Shown piece after piece: positions 1 to 7,794 of a stretch of DNA of 46,032 nt. Under the pieces are notes generated by a model. It searched no databases, was not told the origin of the DNA, and was given only the letters and a program-made list of their open reading frames with translations. A program made the translations under genes and the position numbers. The stretch comes from Betaproteobacteria bacterium (lineage in GTDB: Bacteria; Pseudomonadota; Gammaproteobacteria; Burkholderiales; WYBJ01), in contig WHTS01000044.1 of the NCBI GenBank assembly GCA_009377585.1, forward strand, positions 1 through 46,032, in the 5' to 3' direction. How positions within the stretch are numbered: the first letter of the stretch is position 1; each line of letters begins with the position of its first letter.

Positions 1-106
1 AGTCTCTGCGAACACCGGCCCTATCCAACGACGCACACGACTCGGCGGAATGCTCAGCTACTACCAACGAGCGGCTGCGTGAGGTTCTCGTTCGGGAAAT
101 TGGACA

Positions 107-235
107 TTACGGGATGCCAGCGAGCAGCCAAGGGCTCACCGCATCCAGCAGGAGTTTGGCGAGCGGCGTTCCGACCCCGAACAAACCGGCAGCGGCCAAC
201 GCCGCCGCAACGCCCGGGTGTCGTAACAGCTTCAT
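107..235 (-). pseudogene. EamA/DMT-family transporter, N-terminal remnant
   Basis: Reading the minus strand from ATG at 235 gives 42 residues: MKLLRHPGVAAALAAAGLFG, then a GTPLAKLLL stretch and a VSPWLLAGI stretch, before TAA at 109-107. This is the characteristic first membrane helix and loop of EamA (drug/metabolite transporter) proteins, which normally have about 280-300 residues and ten helices. Nothing after the stop continues the family on either strand, so only the first helix remains. The fragment lies in a 960-base stretch without intact genes and was probably left by a deletion or rearrangement. Family assignment rests on this short match only. Confidence 0.6.
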
Positions 236-985
236 GCCCGGACGCTCGGCTGAACCCCGCTCGGTTTCCTGGGTCTACTTGCCGTGTCCGCTGCGTACAA
301 GGTCATTGTACCCGGCTTCACGTCGTATGCCTCTCCGACTTCACGCGCCATCCCATCGCCGCGGCTACCCGTCTTACCGAAGTCGAACGATACGCTTTTC
401 GATGGGTATCCCCTTTCGCTGGTTGGTTCATTGTGTGCCGCTTTCGCGGGCGGAGGGTGGTTATAGCCGAGCATCCGATAGCGGGTAGTGGAATAGGATT
501 GAGAGTAGTTGCAACGGCAGTACCTGCGGTTTGGCTCGCCCTCGCATGGCAAGGGGGACGAGCACGCCGTGGCAGATCGACCTGATGGTCCTTGCGAAGC
601 TGCTGCCTGTTCACTTGTCTCCTGAATTGGGGGCGACTTCGATACTTCCGTTCCTACGGGCAGTACGTATCTTTCGCCTTGTCTACTTATGGATGCGTCT
701 CTCGTTTATAGTGGACGCTATGCGCGAGTCACTTTCGCACAGCTCAGCGATGAATGTTAAACCGGGGTACGTCGGCGAAACTTTCCGCACCCTGATCCGG
801 CGGAATGACATTACTTCGATTGTGGCGCAGACTATCAGAACTGCTGGTTGACCTCGATCTGGTTTGCTAATGCAATAGAGGCACAGCCGGGCAACGATGA
901 AACAACTTTTCGCCGACGAAGATATTGCGAGCTGATGTGGCGAAGCGGGCGCAGGTAGTTAAGGCTCGGGCATCAAGTCGGACTG
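236..985. other. gene-poor stretch upstream of the cupin genes
   Basis: No open frame here has a convincing start, codon use or recognisable family. The open frames that exist overlap each other on several strands and give low-complexity Arg/Pro-rich or mixed translations. Part of it may be decayed sequence, given the EamA remnant beside it. I could not identify insertion-sequence ends. A ribosome-binding AAGAGGAG just before 1001 belongs to the first cupin gene. Confidence 0.5.
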
Positions 986-1000
986 AAGAGGAGCAGAACA

Positions 1001-1561
1001 GTGGCAAGCGAAATCAAGCCAATTCGCCGCGTGGTGACCGGAAACGATGCTCAGGGACGCTCGCGCGTCATCTTCGATAGTGCAGCGCCGAACGTAAATC
1101 CGGGAGCGATCCGGCCGGGAACGTGCATGACGGACGTGTGGGTGTACGACAGATGCCCGATACCGCTCGCGGACGATCGCGATTGTGGGCGGCTTCCGTT
1201 CAATTTCGAGCCGCCAGAAACCGGTGGACACCTGCGGATCGTGCAGTCCCCACCCAAACCCGAAGGCTACGATGTCTCCAGAGATCCCAACGCAGTGCCG
1301 CTGCACGAGCCGCGCAGGCGCTCGGGCGGCACGTGGGATCGGGGCGGCGCGAACGGCTACTCCTCGCCCGTTCACAAGTCGGAAACTGTCGATTATGGCG
1401 TGCTGTTGGAAGGCGAGCGCGTGCTCGTGCTGGACAGGAGCGAGCATGTAATGAAGCCGGGCGACGTCGTCGTACAACTCGGCAACTGGCATGGATGGCA
1501 GAACCCCCGTGAAGGCAGCCTCATGGCTTTCGTCATGATGGGCGCGCGGTTCGAGCGCTGA
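1001..1561 (+). CDS. cupin-domain protein
   Basis: A 186-residue protein with a GTG start preceded by AAGAGGAG (986-993) at good spacing. The C-terminal half (about residues 120-180) has the cupin pattern: a VHKSETVDYG strand, a LEGERVLVLD turn, then MKPGDVVVQLGNWHGWQN, where the His and Glu residues could bind a metal. The N-terminal half, with its RRVVTG, WVYDR and LRIVQSPP segments, is shared with the next gene, so the two are paralogues in tandem. Single-domain cupins of this type are often found beside catabolic genes, but the substrate cannot be read from the sequence. A two-base gap (1562-1563) separates it from the next gene, so the two are probably co-transcribed. Confidence 0.85.
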   Translation: MASEIKPIRRVVTGNDAQGRSRVIFDSAAPNVNPGAIRPGTCMTDVWVYDRCPIPLADDRDCGRLPFNFEPPETGGHLRIVQSPPKPEGYDVSRDPNAVPLHEPRRRSGGTWDRGGANGYSSPVHKSETVDYGVLLEGERVLVLDRSEHVMKPGDVVVQLGNWHGWQNPREGSLMAFVMMGARFER

Positions 1562-1563
1562 CG

Positions 1564-2175
1564 ATGAGCAATGCCACCGCGAAAACCGTGCGCCGGATCG
1601 TTACGATCGACGATGAGGAGGGCAAGTCGGTCGCCATCGCAGATAGTCCATCCCCCGACGTGCGGACCGACCATGCGCGGCCGGGTTATTCGTCGGCACG
1701 TATCTGGGTTACCGACCGCACGCCCGCGCGTATTGCGCGTATTCAAGGCGTACGCGAAACCGACCGCACGCCCGCGCGTATTGCGCGTATTCAAGGCGTA
1801 CGCGAAACGCTCGACATGCCGCACACGATGGAGCCGCCGCCGCGCGGTTCGGTGTGCCGAGTGGTGACTTTTCCGCCCGATAAGGATTTCCGCGATCGGG
1901 TCACGGCACGGGACGTGGAGGCGTTCTTCCGCTCCATGGGCTCCCCGGGTGCCTCGACGTATACGCCCGATGCTCCGCACCCCTATATGCAGAAAACGAA
2001 TACGCTCGATTTCTGCCTCGTGCTCGAGGGCGAGATCACGCTCGTTCTGGATATGGGGGAAGTTGCTTTGAGGGCAGGAGATACCGTCGTCCAGCGCGGG
2101 ACAAATCACGCGTGGAGCAACCGCTCGGATCGCCCTTGCGTGGTTGCGTTTTCATCGCACGATGGCCGCTGGTAA
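1564..2175 (+). CDS. cupin-domain protein with internal 16-residue duplication
   Basis: A 203-residue paralogue of the preceding cupin gene, starting two bases after its stop. The C-terminal cupin core is clear: KTNTLDFCLVLEGEITLVLD, then LRAGDTVVQRGTNHAWSN. Residues about 50-81 consist of two identical copies of a 16-residue unit beginning TDRTPARI. The paralogue has one corresponding stretch (from WVYDR), so the second copy is an insertion. It comes from a perfect 48-bp tandem repeat that keeps the frame. It lies in the N-terminal arm, before the cupin core, so the fold may tolerate it. Function is unknown beyond the likely small-molecule binding or metal-dependent chemistry of cupins. Confidence 0.85.
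   Translation: MSNATAKTVRRIVTIDDEEGKSVAIADSPSPDVRTDHARPGYSSARIWVTDRTPARIARIQGVRETDRTPARIARIQGVRETLDMPHTMEPPPRGSVCRVVTFPPDKDFRDRVTARDVEAFFRSMGSPGASTYTPDAPHPYMQKTNTLDFCLVLEGEITLVLDMGEVALRAGDTVVQRGTNHAWSNRSDRPCVVAFSSHDGRW
1711..1806 (+). repeat. perfect 2 x 48-bp tandem duplication
   Basis: Bases 1711-1758 and 1759-1806 are identical. Each unit encodes 16 residues and is a multiple of three, so the reading frame of the cupin gene is kept. Absence of any mismatch suggests a recent slippage or an assembly artefact. Confidence 0.95.
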
Positions 2176-2330
2176 CGCATGCCGCGCAGGCAGGCAGCTC
2201 ACGGGTGTGCGGCCTCACGTTTGCCGCGGCTGCGCCACCGGCGCAGGCTGTTGATGTGTCGCTCGGCGAGCCCGGCGTGCGCATTGATTGATGGGCCTGC
2301 CGCTATTCGATTCGTCCATTCACCGCCCGT

Positions 2331-2942
2331 ATGAAATACCGCATCAACGAGCTCTTTTGGTCCATTCAGGGCGAGGGCGCAAATGCCGGCACAGCTTCGG
2401 TCTTCGTGCGGTTCTCCGGGTGCAATCAGTGGACGGGACGGCACGTCGATCGCCCGAAGGGCTTCGCCGACTGCGCCCGCTGGTGCGACACGGACTTCTT
2501 CCACGGTGAGCCGGTGACGCATGACAAGCTCGTCTCGCGGATCAGCGCGTTGCGCCAAGACGCGCAATTGGTCGTATTTACGGGTGGCGAGCCGGCACTG
2601 CAACTCACGTCCGAGCTGGTCGAGGACGTGGTTGCCTTGGGGTTACGCTGCGCAATCGAAACGAACGGGACCGTGGAGCTTCCTCGCGGCGACTACTGGG
2701 TCACCGTGAGCCCCAAAGGCGGCAAGCACGAGCTCCTCGTAACGCATGGAAGTGAGCTCAAGCTCGTGTACCCGCAGCTGGGGGTTCAGCCACCAGAGGT
2801 GGAGGCACTCGAGTTTCAGCACTTCTTCTTGCAGCCGCGCGACAACGCCCCGGAACACGCCGCGGCGTGCCTCGAATACATTCGGCGGCATCCGCGATGG
2901 CGGCTGAGCGTACAGATACATAAGCATCTCGGACTGAGATGA
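2331..2942 (+). CDS. queE: 7-carboxy-7-deazaguanine synthase, QueE-like radical SAM enzyme
   Basis: A 203-residue protein of normal QueE length. QueE rearranges 6-carboxytetrahydropterin to 7-carboxy-7-deazaguanine on the route to queuosine and other 7-deazaguanines. Visible family features are the start MKYRINELFWSIQGEGANAG, the GCNQWTGR segment, the WCDTDF segment, the VVFTGGEPALQL SAM-binding loop, the AIETNGT strand and the SPK motif. The presumed iron-sulfur cysteines are C31, C48 and C52, a CX16CX3C spacing. I recall CX14CX2C for Burkholderia QueE, so this looks like a spacing variant. The stop overlaps the ATG of the next gene (ATGA at 2939-2942), which implies translational coupling with the QueD-like gene. 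No strong ribosome-binding site is seen before the ATG. Confidence 0.9.
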   Translation: MKYRINELFWSIQGEGANAGTASVFVRFSGCNQWTGRHVDRPKGFADCARWCDTDFFHGEPVTHDKLVSRISALRQDAQLVVFTGGEPALQLTSELVEDVVALGLRCAIETNGTVELPRGDYWVTVSPKGGKHELLVTHGSELKLVYPQLGVQPPEVEALEFQHFFLQPRDNAPEHAAACLEYIRRHPRWRLSVQIHKHLGLR

Positions 2943-3370
2943 GAGTCAAGGCGGAAGTATCGATCGTGCGCAAGTTCGTCGCCGCGCATTCGCTGCCGAC
3001 AATCGGGGTGGGCGAGCGACACGAACACTTGTACGAGGTTCACTGCGGCTATTCGAGTCGAATCGAAACACGAGTGGGCTGCGCGCGGCCGCTGCAACAG
3101 ATTGCGAGCGAAATAGACGCAGTCGTCGCACGGATACAGGGAAAAAATCTGAACGTTGTGTTGCCGGTTCCGCCCACAGCGGAAATGGTGGCTTGCTGGC
3201 TGCTCGCTCACCTCCCTTCGCATTGGGAGTGGGTTGCGATCAAAGCGTACGATGGATTCGAATGCAAGATTACGCGCGAAGACGCTGAGCCATCCTTCAA
3301 GCTATTACGCGGGAAACGCAGTCGCGTGGTCAAGCGCTTGCGCGCGGGTGGACCGCGAGCACTTCGGTGA
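2939..3370 (+). CDS. QueD / 6-pyruvoyl-tetrahydropterin synthase-like protein lacking the usual catalytic Cys
   Basis: A 143-residue protein of the PTPS/QueD fold, overlapping queE by four bases. Three zinc-ligand histidines are in place: H17 in FVAAHSL, and H28 and H30 in ERHEHLYEV (normally HGH). A PTAEMVACWLLAHL helix matches the conserved PTxExxA segment. The cysteine that normally precedes the HGH by four residues is absent (V24 there), and there is no nearby substitute. The coupling to QueE argues for a role in 7-deazaguanine synthesis, but the missing Cys means activity may differ from canonical QueD or be lost. The C-terminal 25 residues are rich in Arg and Lys and may be a tail. Confidence 0.7.
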   Translation: MRVKAEVSIVRKFVAAHSLPTIGVGERHEHLYEVHCGYSSRIETRVGCARPLQQIASEIDAVVARIQGKNLNVVLPVPPTAEMVACWLLAHLPSHWEWVAIKAYDGFECKITREDAEPSFKLLRGKRSRVVKRLRAGGPRALR

Positions 3371-3500
3371 TCTCAAAGTCGCCGACGGTTCACTCGGCAA
3401 CCCGAAGTCGGCGCATTGCTCGTTAAAGATAATGATTGTAAAGACGAGGCCACTGACGGCGTTTCAAGACGTTCGCCGGCCGGTTGACGTCGCTATTCCG

Positions 3501-4502
3501 CTATTCCAACCGCGAACCGGAAGCTCTGATGACCTTGCCCCATTTGGCGACTTCCTGTTTGAGGTGTGCGTCCATCGCCTTCGGAGTCGACCCCATGGGC
3601 TCGAAACCCAAGTTCACCAGTTGCGAGCGGAAGTCGTCCGTGGCCAGAACAGCCGAGATGTGCTTGTTCAGGAGCGCGATCGTACTTGCGGGCGTATGCC
3701 GTGGCGCAACAAGTCCATACCAGTTGTCTGCGCTGTAGCCCGGCAGCCCGGATTCGGAGATGGTCGGCAGATCCCCAGCGGCGCGAAAGCGGCGATCGCC
3801 GGCGAGGGCGAGGGCCTTGAGCTTTCCGGAGCGCACGTGTGGGAGGCTCGAGCTGAGCGTCGCGATCATGACCTGCGTTTCTCCGCTCATCACGGCAGTG
3901 AGCGCGGGCCCAGCGCCTTTGTAGGGAACATGGACGAGCTTGATACCCGACATCGAATTGAACAGCTCGCCCGCCAAGTGGTTGATGCCGCCTGCGCCGC
4001 CTGAGGCGTAGTTGAGCTTGCCCGGCGAGGCCTTAGCCAGCGCGATGAGCTCGCGGATGGACGAGGCGGCGACTGAAGGATGAACGACGATGAGCAGCGG
4101 ACCGGAAGCGACGAGCGACACGGCCGAGAAATCGCGCACGGGATCGTACTGAAGATTCGTGTAATAGCTCGCGCTCATCGCATACGACGCCGTTATGAGC
4201 AACAGCGTGTACCCGTCGGGAGAGGCCTTCGCTGCGATCGCCGCGCCCAGGGTGCTCGCTGCACCTGGGCGATTGTCGACGACGAAGGTCTGGCCCAGGC
4301 TGTCGCCCAGCTTCTGTGCGAGCAGCCTGCCGACGATGTCCGTGCCGCCGCCTGGCGGGAATGGAACGATGAGACGAACCGGTCGCTCGGGATAGGAGGC
4401 TGCGTCGGCAGCATGGACGCCGGCGAGGGGCCACACAAGAATGGCGGCTGCCGCTGTCACCAGTACATCACGCGCAACTACAAGGGCGTTCTTTATCCAC
4501 AT
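3501..4502 (-). CDS. Bug/TctC-family periplasmic substrate-binding protein (module copy 1)
   Basis: A 333-residue extracytoplasmic binding protein of the tripartite tricarboxylate transporter type. It has an N-terminal signal peptide ending near VHAADA, then YPERPVRLIVPFPPGGGTD, the VVDNRPGA segment, SPDGYTLL, LVHVPYKGAGPAL and a C-terminal LPTISESGLPGY block, all typical of Bug proteins. I chose the ATG at 4502, which overlaps the TGA stop of the upstream selenoprotein by one base and has GAGGAA at good spacing. A GTG at 4505 is an alternative. Tight coupling to the UGSC fusion gene suggests it brings in the substrate of that protein. No TctA/TctB genes are present, as is common for orphan Bug proteins. 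The ligand is unknown. Confidence 0.92.
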   Translation of the reverse strand: MWIKNALVVARDVLVTAAAAILVWPLAGVHAADAASYPERPVRLIVPFPPGGGTDIVGRLLAQKLGDSLGQTFVVDNRPGAASTLGAAIAAKASPDGYTLLLITASYAMSASYYTNLQYDPVRDFSAVSLVASGPLLIVVHPSVAASSIRELIALAKASPGKLNYASGGAGGINHLAGELFNSMSGIKLVHVPYKGAGPALTAVMSGETQVMIATLSSSLPHVRSGKLKALALAGDRRFRAAGDLPTISESGLPGYSADNWYGLVAPRHTPASTIALLNKHISAVLATDDFRSQLVNLGFEPMGSTPKAMDAHLKQEVAKWGKVIRASGSRLE

Positions 4503-6106
4503 CACGATTCCTCTGCGATTTTTACGGTCACACAGCGCGTGTCCCCCCAGGTGGGAACGAAAACGGTGTGGTTGCCTGCGCCGCCGGCGACGAGAATTTG
4601 CACGTCTTCGGTACTATCGGCCAGCGGAACCGCGTCTGGTTCACGCTGTTGAAACCAGCGCGCGCGCCTGCTTTTCACCAAAGTAATGGTCTCGGGGTTG
4701 AGCGTTTGCAGGGGAATCCGTGTCCGTTCGAAAAATGCTCTCTTCACGTCGCGCTTGGACAATCCCGCAGCACCGAGCACGGCCGCCTGCTCCGGGCCGA
4801 AGATGATCAATGGCTCGCCGCCGGAGTAAAGATTCTTCAACCCCTCGCGGGGAACGGCGCGCGCGAGCACGTCCAGTATCTGCTCTGCGCTCGTGCGGGC
4901 ATAGTGAATCACGTCCTGCGTGCCCGCGACGCCGATCACCGAAACGGTGCTGTCATTTGCCGCATAGCCGCGATCCACGTGAAAGGGCGCCCACGGGCTT
5001 TGCCTCTCGTTCTCAGCGATGCACAAGGAGTACTTGCCGGGCTGGCCATGACAAGCCTTGTCGAGCTTACCCGGTACACCGCCGCCGATATTCACAAGCA
5101 CAAAGCGTAATGCGCGACCTATCGTTGCATTGCTCTTCCAGCCCTGGCCCAGCACATTGAATCCGGAATTGATCTCGAGCTGCTGGGCAATGGGGCCGTT
5201 GACGATGATCATCGGGGCGACCGGGTTTGTGGTCGCCTGCATCGGCAGGAGATTGAACGCAGGGCTGATCATCGCCTTGATTGCCGCAAGCACCACCGGG
5301 AAATGCCGCGGCTCGCAGCCTGCCATCACCGCGTTCACGGCGATCTTCTCCACGGTTGCGAGGCCCATTTTGGGCGCAATCACGCCCACCACATGGTCGT
5401 GGGGCTGCCGTACCGACGCGAGCAGCGCTTGCACCTTGCGCTCGGTCGGCACGGCAATGGGCAGGCCATCGGTCCAGCCCTGCGCGTAGAAATAGTCGTT
5501 CACCGCCTCCCATGATCCGGCAAGCGGCAGAACGCGCGGCGGCGTCTGCTCGAGGCGGCGCTCAAAGGTATCGGCGGGTGCACCTAACCTTGCCGTGATC
5601 TCCGGTAATACCTGGCGGCTGCGTTCGAGCACCGCTTCGCGCCCGAGATCACCGAAGGGGTGCGGTACGACGGCCAAGGTTAATCCGGGCACGCCCAACG
5701 CCGCCGCCACCTCCTTCGCGAGCTCAGCGAAGGCATTCGTCACGACGGTCAGTGTCGCAACGCCGGCTCGCTCGAGCTCTACCGAGTCATGGACACTCCA
5801 TGACGTGCAGGAGCCTCAGTCCCCGACGGCGTTCACAACGAAGCGGCAGCGACCGGCGAGGGAGGCGATATCCGGGGCGGGGCCCGCAGACCGGGGCTTG
5901 GCGACGCTGACGATATTCGGCTCGCCGACTGTGGCCAGTTCGCGCGCCAGCGCTTGCACGAACCAGGAGACGTTCGGTTTGCTGTTGTCGATGAGGCCGA
6001 TGCTGCGTGCCGCACCGGTACCAGGCCGAGGACGGGCGGCATGCGCGGGAACAGGCGTAAACGCATTGGCGATGGGGCTCAGGATGGGTTGCTTACGGGT
6101 TGGCAT
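4502..6106 (-). CDS. UGSC-family selenoprotein fused to partner domain (in-frame UGA = Sec97)
   Basis: One gene of 534 residues read through an in-frame TGA at 5818-5816. Before the TGA, residues 1-96 carry the UGSC-family start (SIGLIDNSKPNVSWF ... FVVNAVGD). After it the same frame continues GSCTSWSVHDSVELE and TLTVVTNAF, so the motif reads U97-G-S-C100. Codons on both sides of the TGA align without a break to the Cys paralogue at 7795-9390. A hairpin 18 bases downstream fits a SECIS. Residues about 205-534 are the partner domain, with GWTDGLP (210-216), NAVMAGC (C264), IIVNGPI, NATIGRAL and GKYSLCIAEN (C362). The ATG at 6106 has AGAGGAAA upstream. UxxC resembles a thiol/selenol redox motif, but the reaction is unknown. 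No signal peptide is seen, so it is probably cytoplasmic. Selenocysteine machinery must lie elsewhere in the genome. Confidence 0.88.
5765..5815 (-). other. predicted bacterial SECIS element for Sec97
   Basis: On the minus strand, directly after the TGA (5818-5816), bases 5804-5798 (GTCATGG) pair perfectly with 5792-5786 (CCATGAC) around a five-base loop AGTGT (5797-5793). The loop begins 18 bases after the TGA and has G as its second base. Both fit the published bacterial SECIS rules: a loop 16-37 bases from the UGA and G among the first two loop bases. GGCTC right after the TGA (5815-5811) can also pair with GAGCC at 5769-5765 as a lower stem. Confidence 0.8.
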
Positions 6107-6203
6107 TTTGGGTTTCCTCTGCGAAGTGGCGCCGCACGCGACACAGACTCAGGTATGCACGAATCCGGGTCCGGCGCCACGATGCCGCATGAGCCGTTTC
6201 GGG

Positions 6204-6626
6204 TCACGGCGGAGTCAAGCTGGCACGCTGACTCTCCGGTATCGATTTGAGATCGCCTACCCACCCGAAAGCCGAGTTGCACCATAGCTGCTGTGAGGGC
6301 TTAAGTTGCGCCCGCTGGCGAATCGATCCGATGCGCAGCCCATAATGCTGCTCGGAGTTCTCGTCGGGCGGCGTGGCGTACATCTGCGTGCCGCATCGCG
6401 GGCAGAACCAGTGTGCGCGTTTGCGGCCACTGTCGGCAGTCTTGATGTAAATCGTCGGTTCGCCGCCGAGCAGCCGGAAGCTTCCTTTCTTAGCCAGAAC
6501 GACCATGCGGAAGGCCGAGCTGCTCAGCACCTGGCAATCGGTGCAGTGGCAGATGATGACTTTGGACGGATCGATCTCGGCGCAGTAGGTGATGTAGCCG
6601 CAATGACAGCTTCCGTCGACGTGCAT
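6204..6626 (-). CDS. GFA-family (CENP-V/GFA domain) zinc protein
   Basis: A 140-residue protein of the GFA family, whose founder is the glutathione-dependent formaldehyde-activating enzyme. The zinc cysteines are in the usual order: CHCGY near the N terminus (residues 7-10), CHCTDC (about 26-31), and FCPRCGTQMY (about 74-83). Length matches single-domain members. It sits between the LysR gene and the UGSC selenoprotein gene on the same strand, with 97 bases before the latter. It could therefore belong to one transcription unit, and a thiol-adduct role near a selenol protein would make sense. That link is inference. Most GFA proteins have no proven substrate. Confidence 0.85.
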   Translation of the reverse strand: MHVDGSCHCGYITYCAEIDPSKVIICHCTDCQVLSSSAFRMVVLAKKGSFRLLGGEPTIYIKTADSGRKRAHWFCPRCGTQMYATPPDENSEQHYGLRIGSIRQRAQLKPSQQLWCNSAFGWVGDLKSIPESQRASLTPP

Positions 6627-6754
6627 TTCAGTGCTCCGGCCGCGTGAATCGGACCGAGCACGCTACATTGCGTAGCGGTTACAGTCAACGGACGGCACGT
6701 CGGTGCCTTGCTGCAGCTTGTCGCCTCGGAGACGCGTGTTCATCCACCTTGGCA

Positions 6755-7696
6755 TTACCGCTTGCCCGTCTGCGCCGCCGCCTGCATTCCGACCTCTACG
6801 GTCTTACGGTCCAGATGCGATGCGAACATCCGGATGAAGTCGTATACGTAAGCTCGAAGATAGTCATTGCGTCGTACACCGAGGTAGATAATGTTGGGCT
6901 CGAATAGATGGCTCGCGTCCATAGCCCGCAGCCGGGTGTCTCTCGATGTGTCGTAGGCAAGCGTCGCCACGATGGCGATGCCCATGCCGCGCTCCACGTA
7001 CGCCTTGATCACATCGCTGTCGATTGAGCTCAGGACGATGTCGGGCGAGAGTCCGCGCGCCGCGAACGCCTTGACGATGCGCGATCGCCCGATGAACGGT
7101 GCGTCGTAGGTGATGATGGGATAACGTGCCAGTTTCTCCAGAGTAAGCTTTCGCACCTTCAGCAGCGGGTGATTGCGAGGAGTCAGCACGATGCGGTTCA
7201 TCGAATAGCATTCGAACAGCACCAGACCCAACTCCTCCTCCGAGAACTCCGATCCGATGCATAGGTCGGCCTCACCGCTCGAAACCAGTTGGTTCACTTC
7301 GGCAGGCGTGCCTTGCCTCAGCATCAGCCGCACTTTCGGATAGCGCTGAAGAAATTCTTCCGCGATGCTCGGAAGAGCATATCGCGCCTGCGTATGGGTC
7401 GTGGCGACGGTGAGGGTACCGCTGTCCTCGTCGACGAAGTCTCGGCTGATCTTGGTGAGCGTGTCTGCGTCCTGAAGCATTCGGAGAGCGACGTCGACGA
7501 TGGCCTGACCGGGGCGGGTCAGGCCGCGCAGGCGCTTTTGCTTGCGAGCAAAAACGTCGACCCCTAGCTCGCGCTCCAGGGAACGAAGCTGACGGCTCAC
7601 GGCAGGCTGCGGCATGTTCAGCGCTTCGGCCGCCCTGGACACGCTCAGTCCGCTGCGCACGATGGTGACAATGATCCTCAGCTGCTCCAGTCTCAT
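6755..7696 (-). CDS. LysR-family regulator, CysB-like
   Basis: A 313-residue LysR-type transcription factor. The N-terminal helix-turn-helix has the CysB/Cbl pattern: MRLEQLRI, then VSRAAEALNMPQPAVSRQLR and LERELGVDVF. The effector domain opens with TVATTHTQARYALP and MLRQGTP, both hallmarks of the CysB group. I chose the ATG at 7696, which gives the usual MRLEQLR start. An upstream TTG at 7729 would add 11 residues. CysB-type proteins sense O-/N-acetylserine or sulfur-related signals, which suits a neighbourhood of Cys/Sec redox proteins. It is divergent from the Cys-type UGSC gene across a gap of about 100 bases that would hold its binding site. The effector here is unknown. Confidence 0.92.
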   Translation of the reverse strand: MRLEQLRIIVTIVRSGLSVSRAAEALNMPQPAVSRQLRSLERELGVDVFARKQKRLRGLTRPGQAIVDVALRMLQDADTLTKISRDFVDEDSGTLTVATTHTQARYALPSIAEEFLQRYPKVRLMLRQGTPAEVNQLVSSGEADLCIGSEFSEEELGLVLFECYSMNRIVLTPRNHPLLKVRKLTLEKLARYPIITYDAPFIGRSRIVKAFAARGLSPDIVLSSIDSDVIKAYVERGMGIAIVATLAYDTSRDTRLRAMDASHLFEPNIIYLGVRRNDYLRAYVYDFIRMFASHLDRKTVEVGMQAAAQTGKR

Positions 7697-7794
7697 CCCA
7701 AATAACAGTTCTGATATAGGAGCATTCAATTCTAGTCATTGAGTGGACATAGGGCGAGTGGCAACATGCAGCGTTTCGATGCCGGAGGCTTGTG

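Noticed and set aside
531-851. Possible small gene or insertion-sequence remnant
   Set aside because: No terminal inverted repeats, target duplication or transposase motif could be identified.
5744-5818. Reading the TGA at 5816-5818 as a pseudogene mutation
   Set aside because: The frame is intact on both sides over 534 residues. The TGA is exactly at the Sec/Cys column of the family, is followed by GSC, and has a SECIS-like hairpin. The downstream part is otherwise undamaged.
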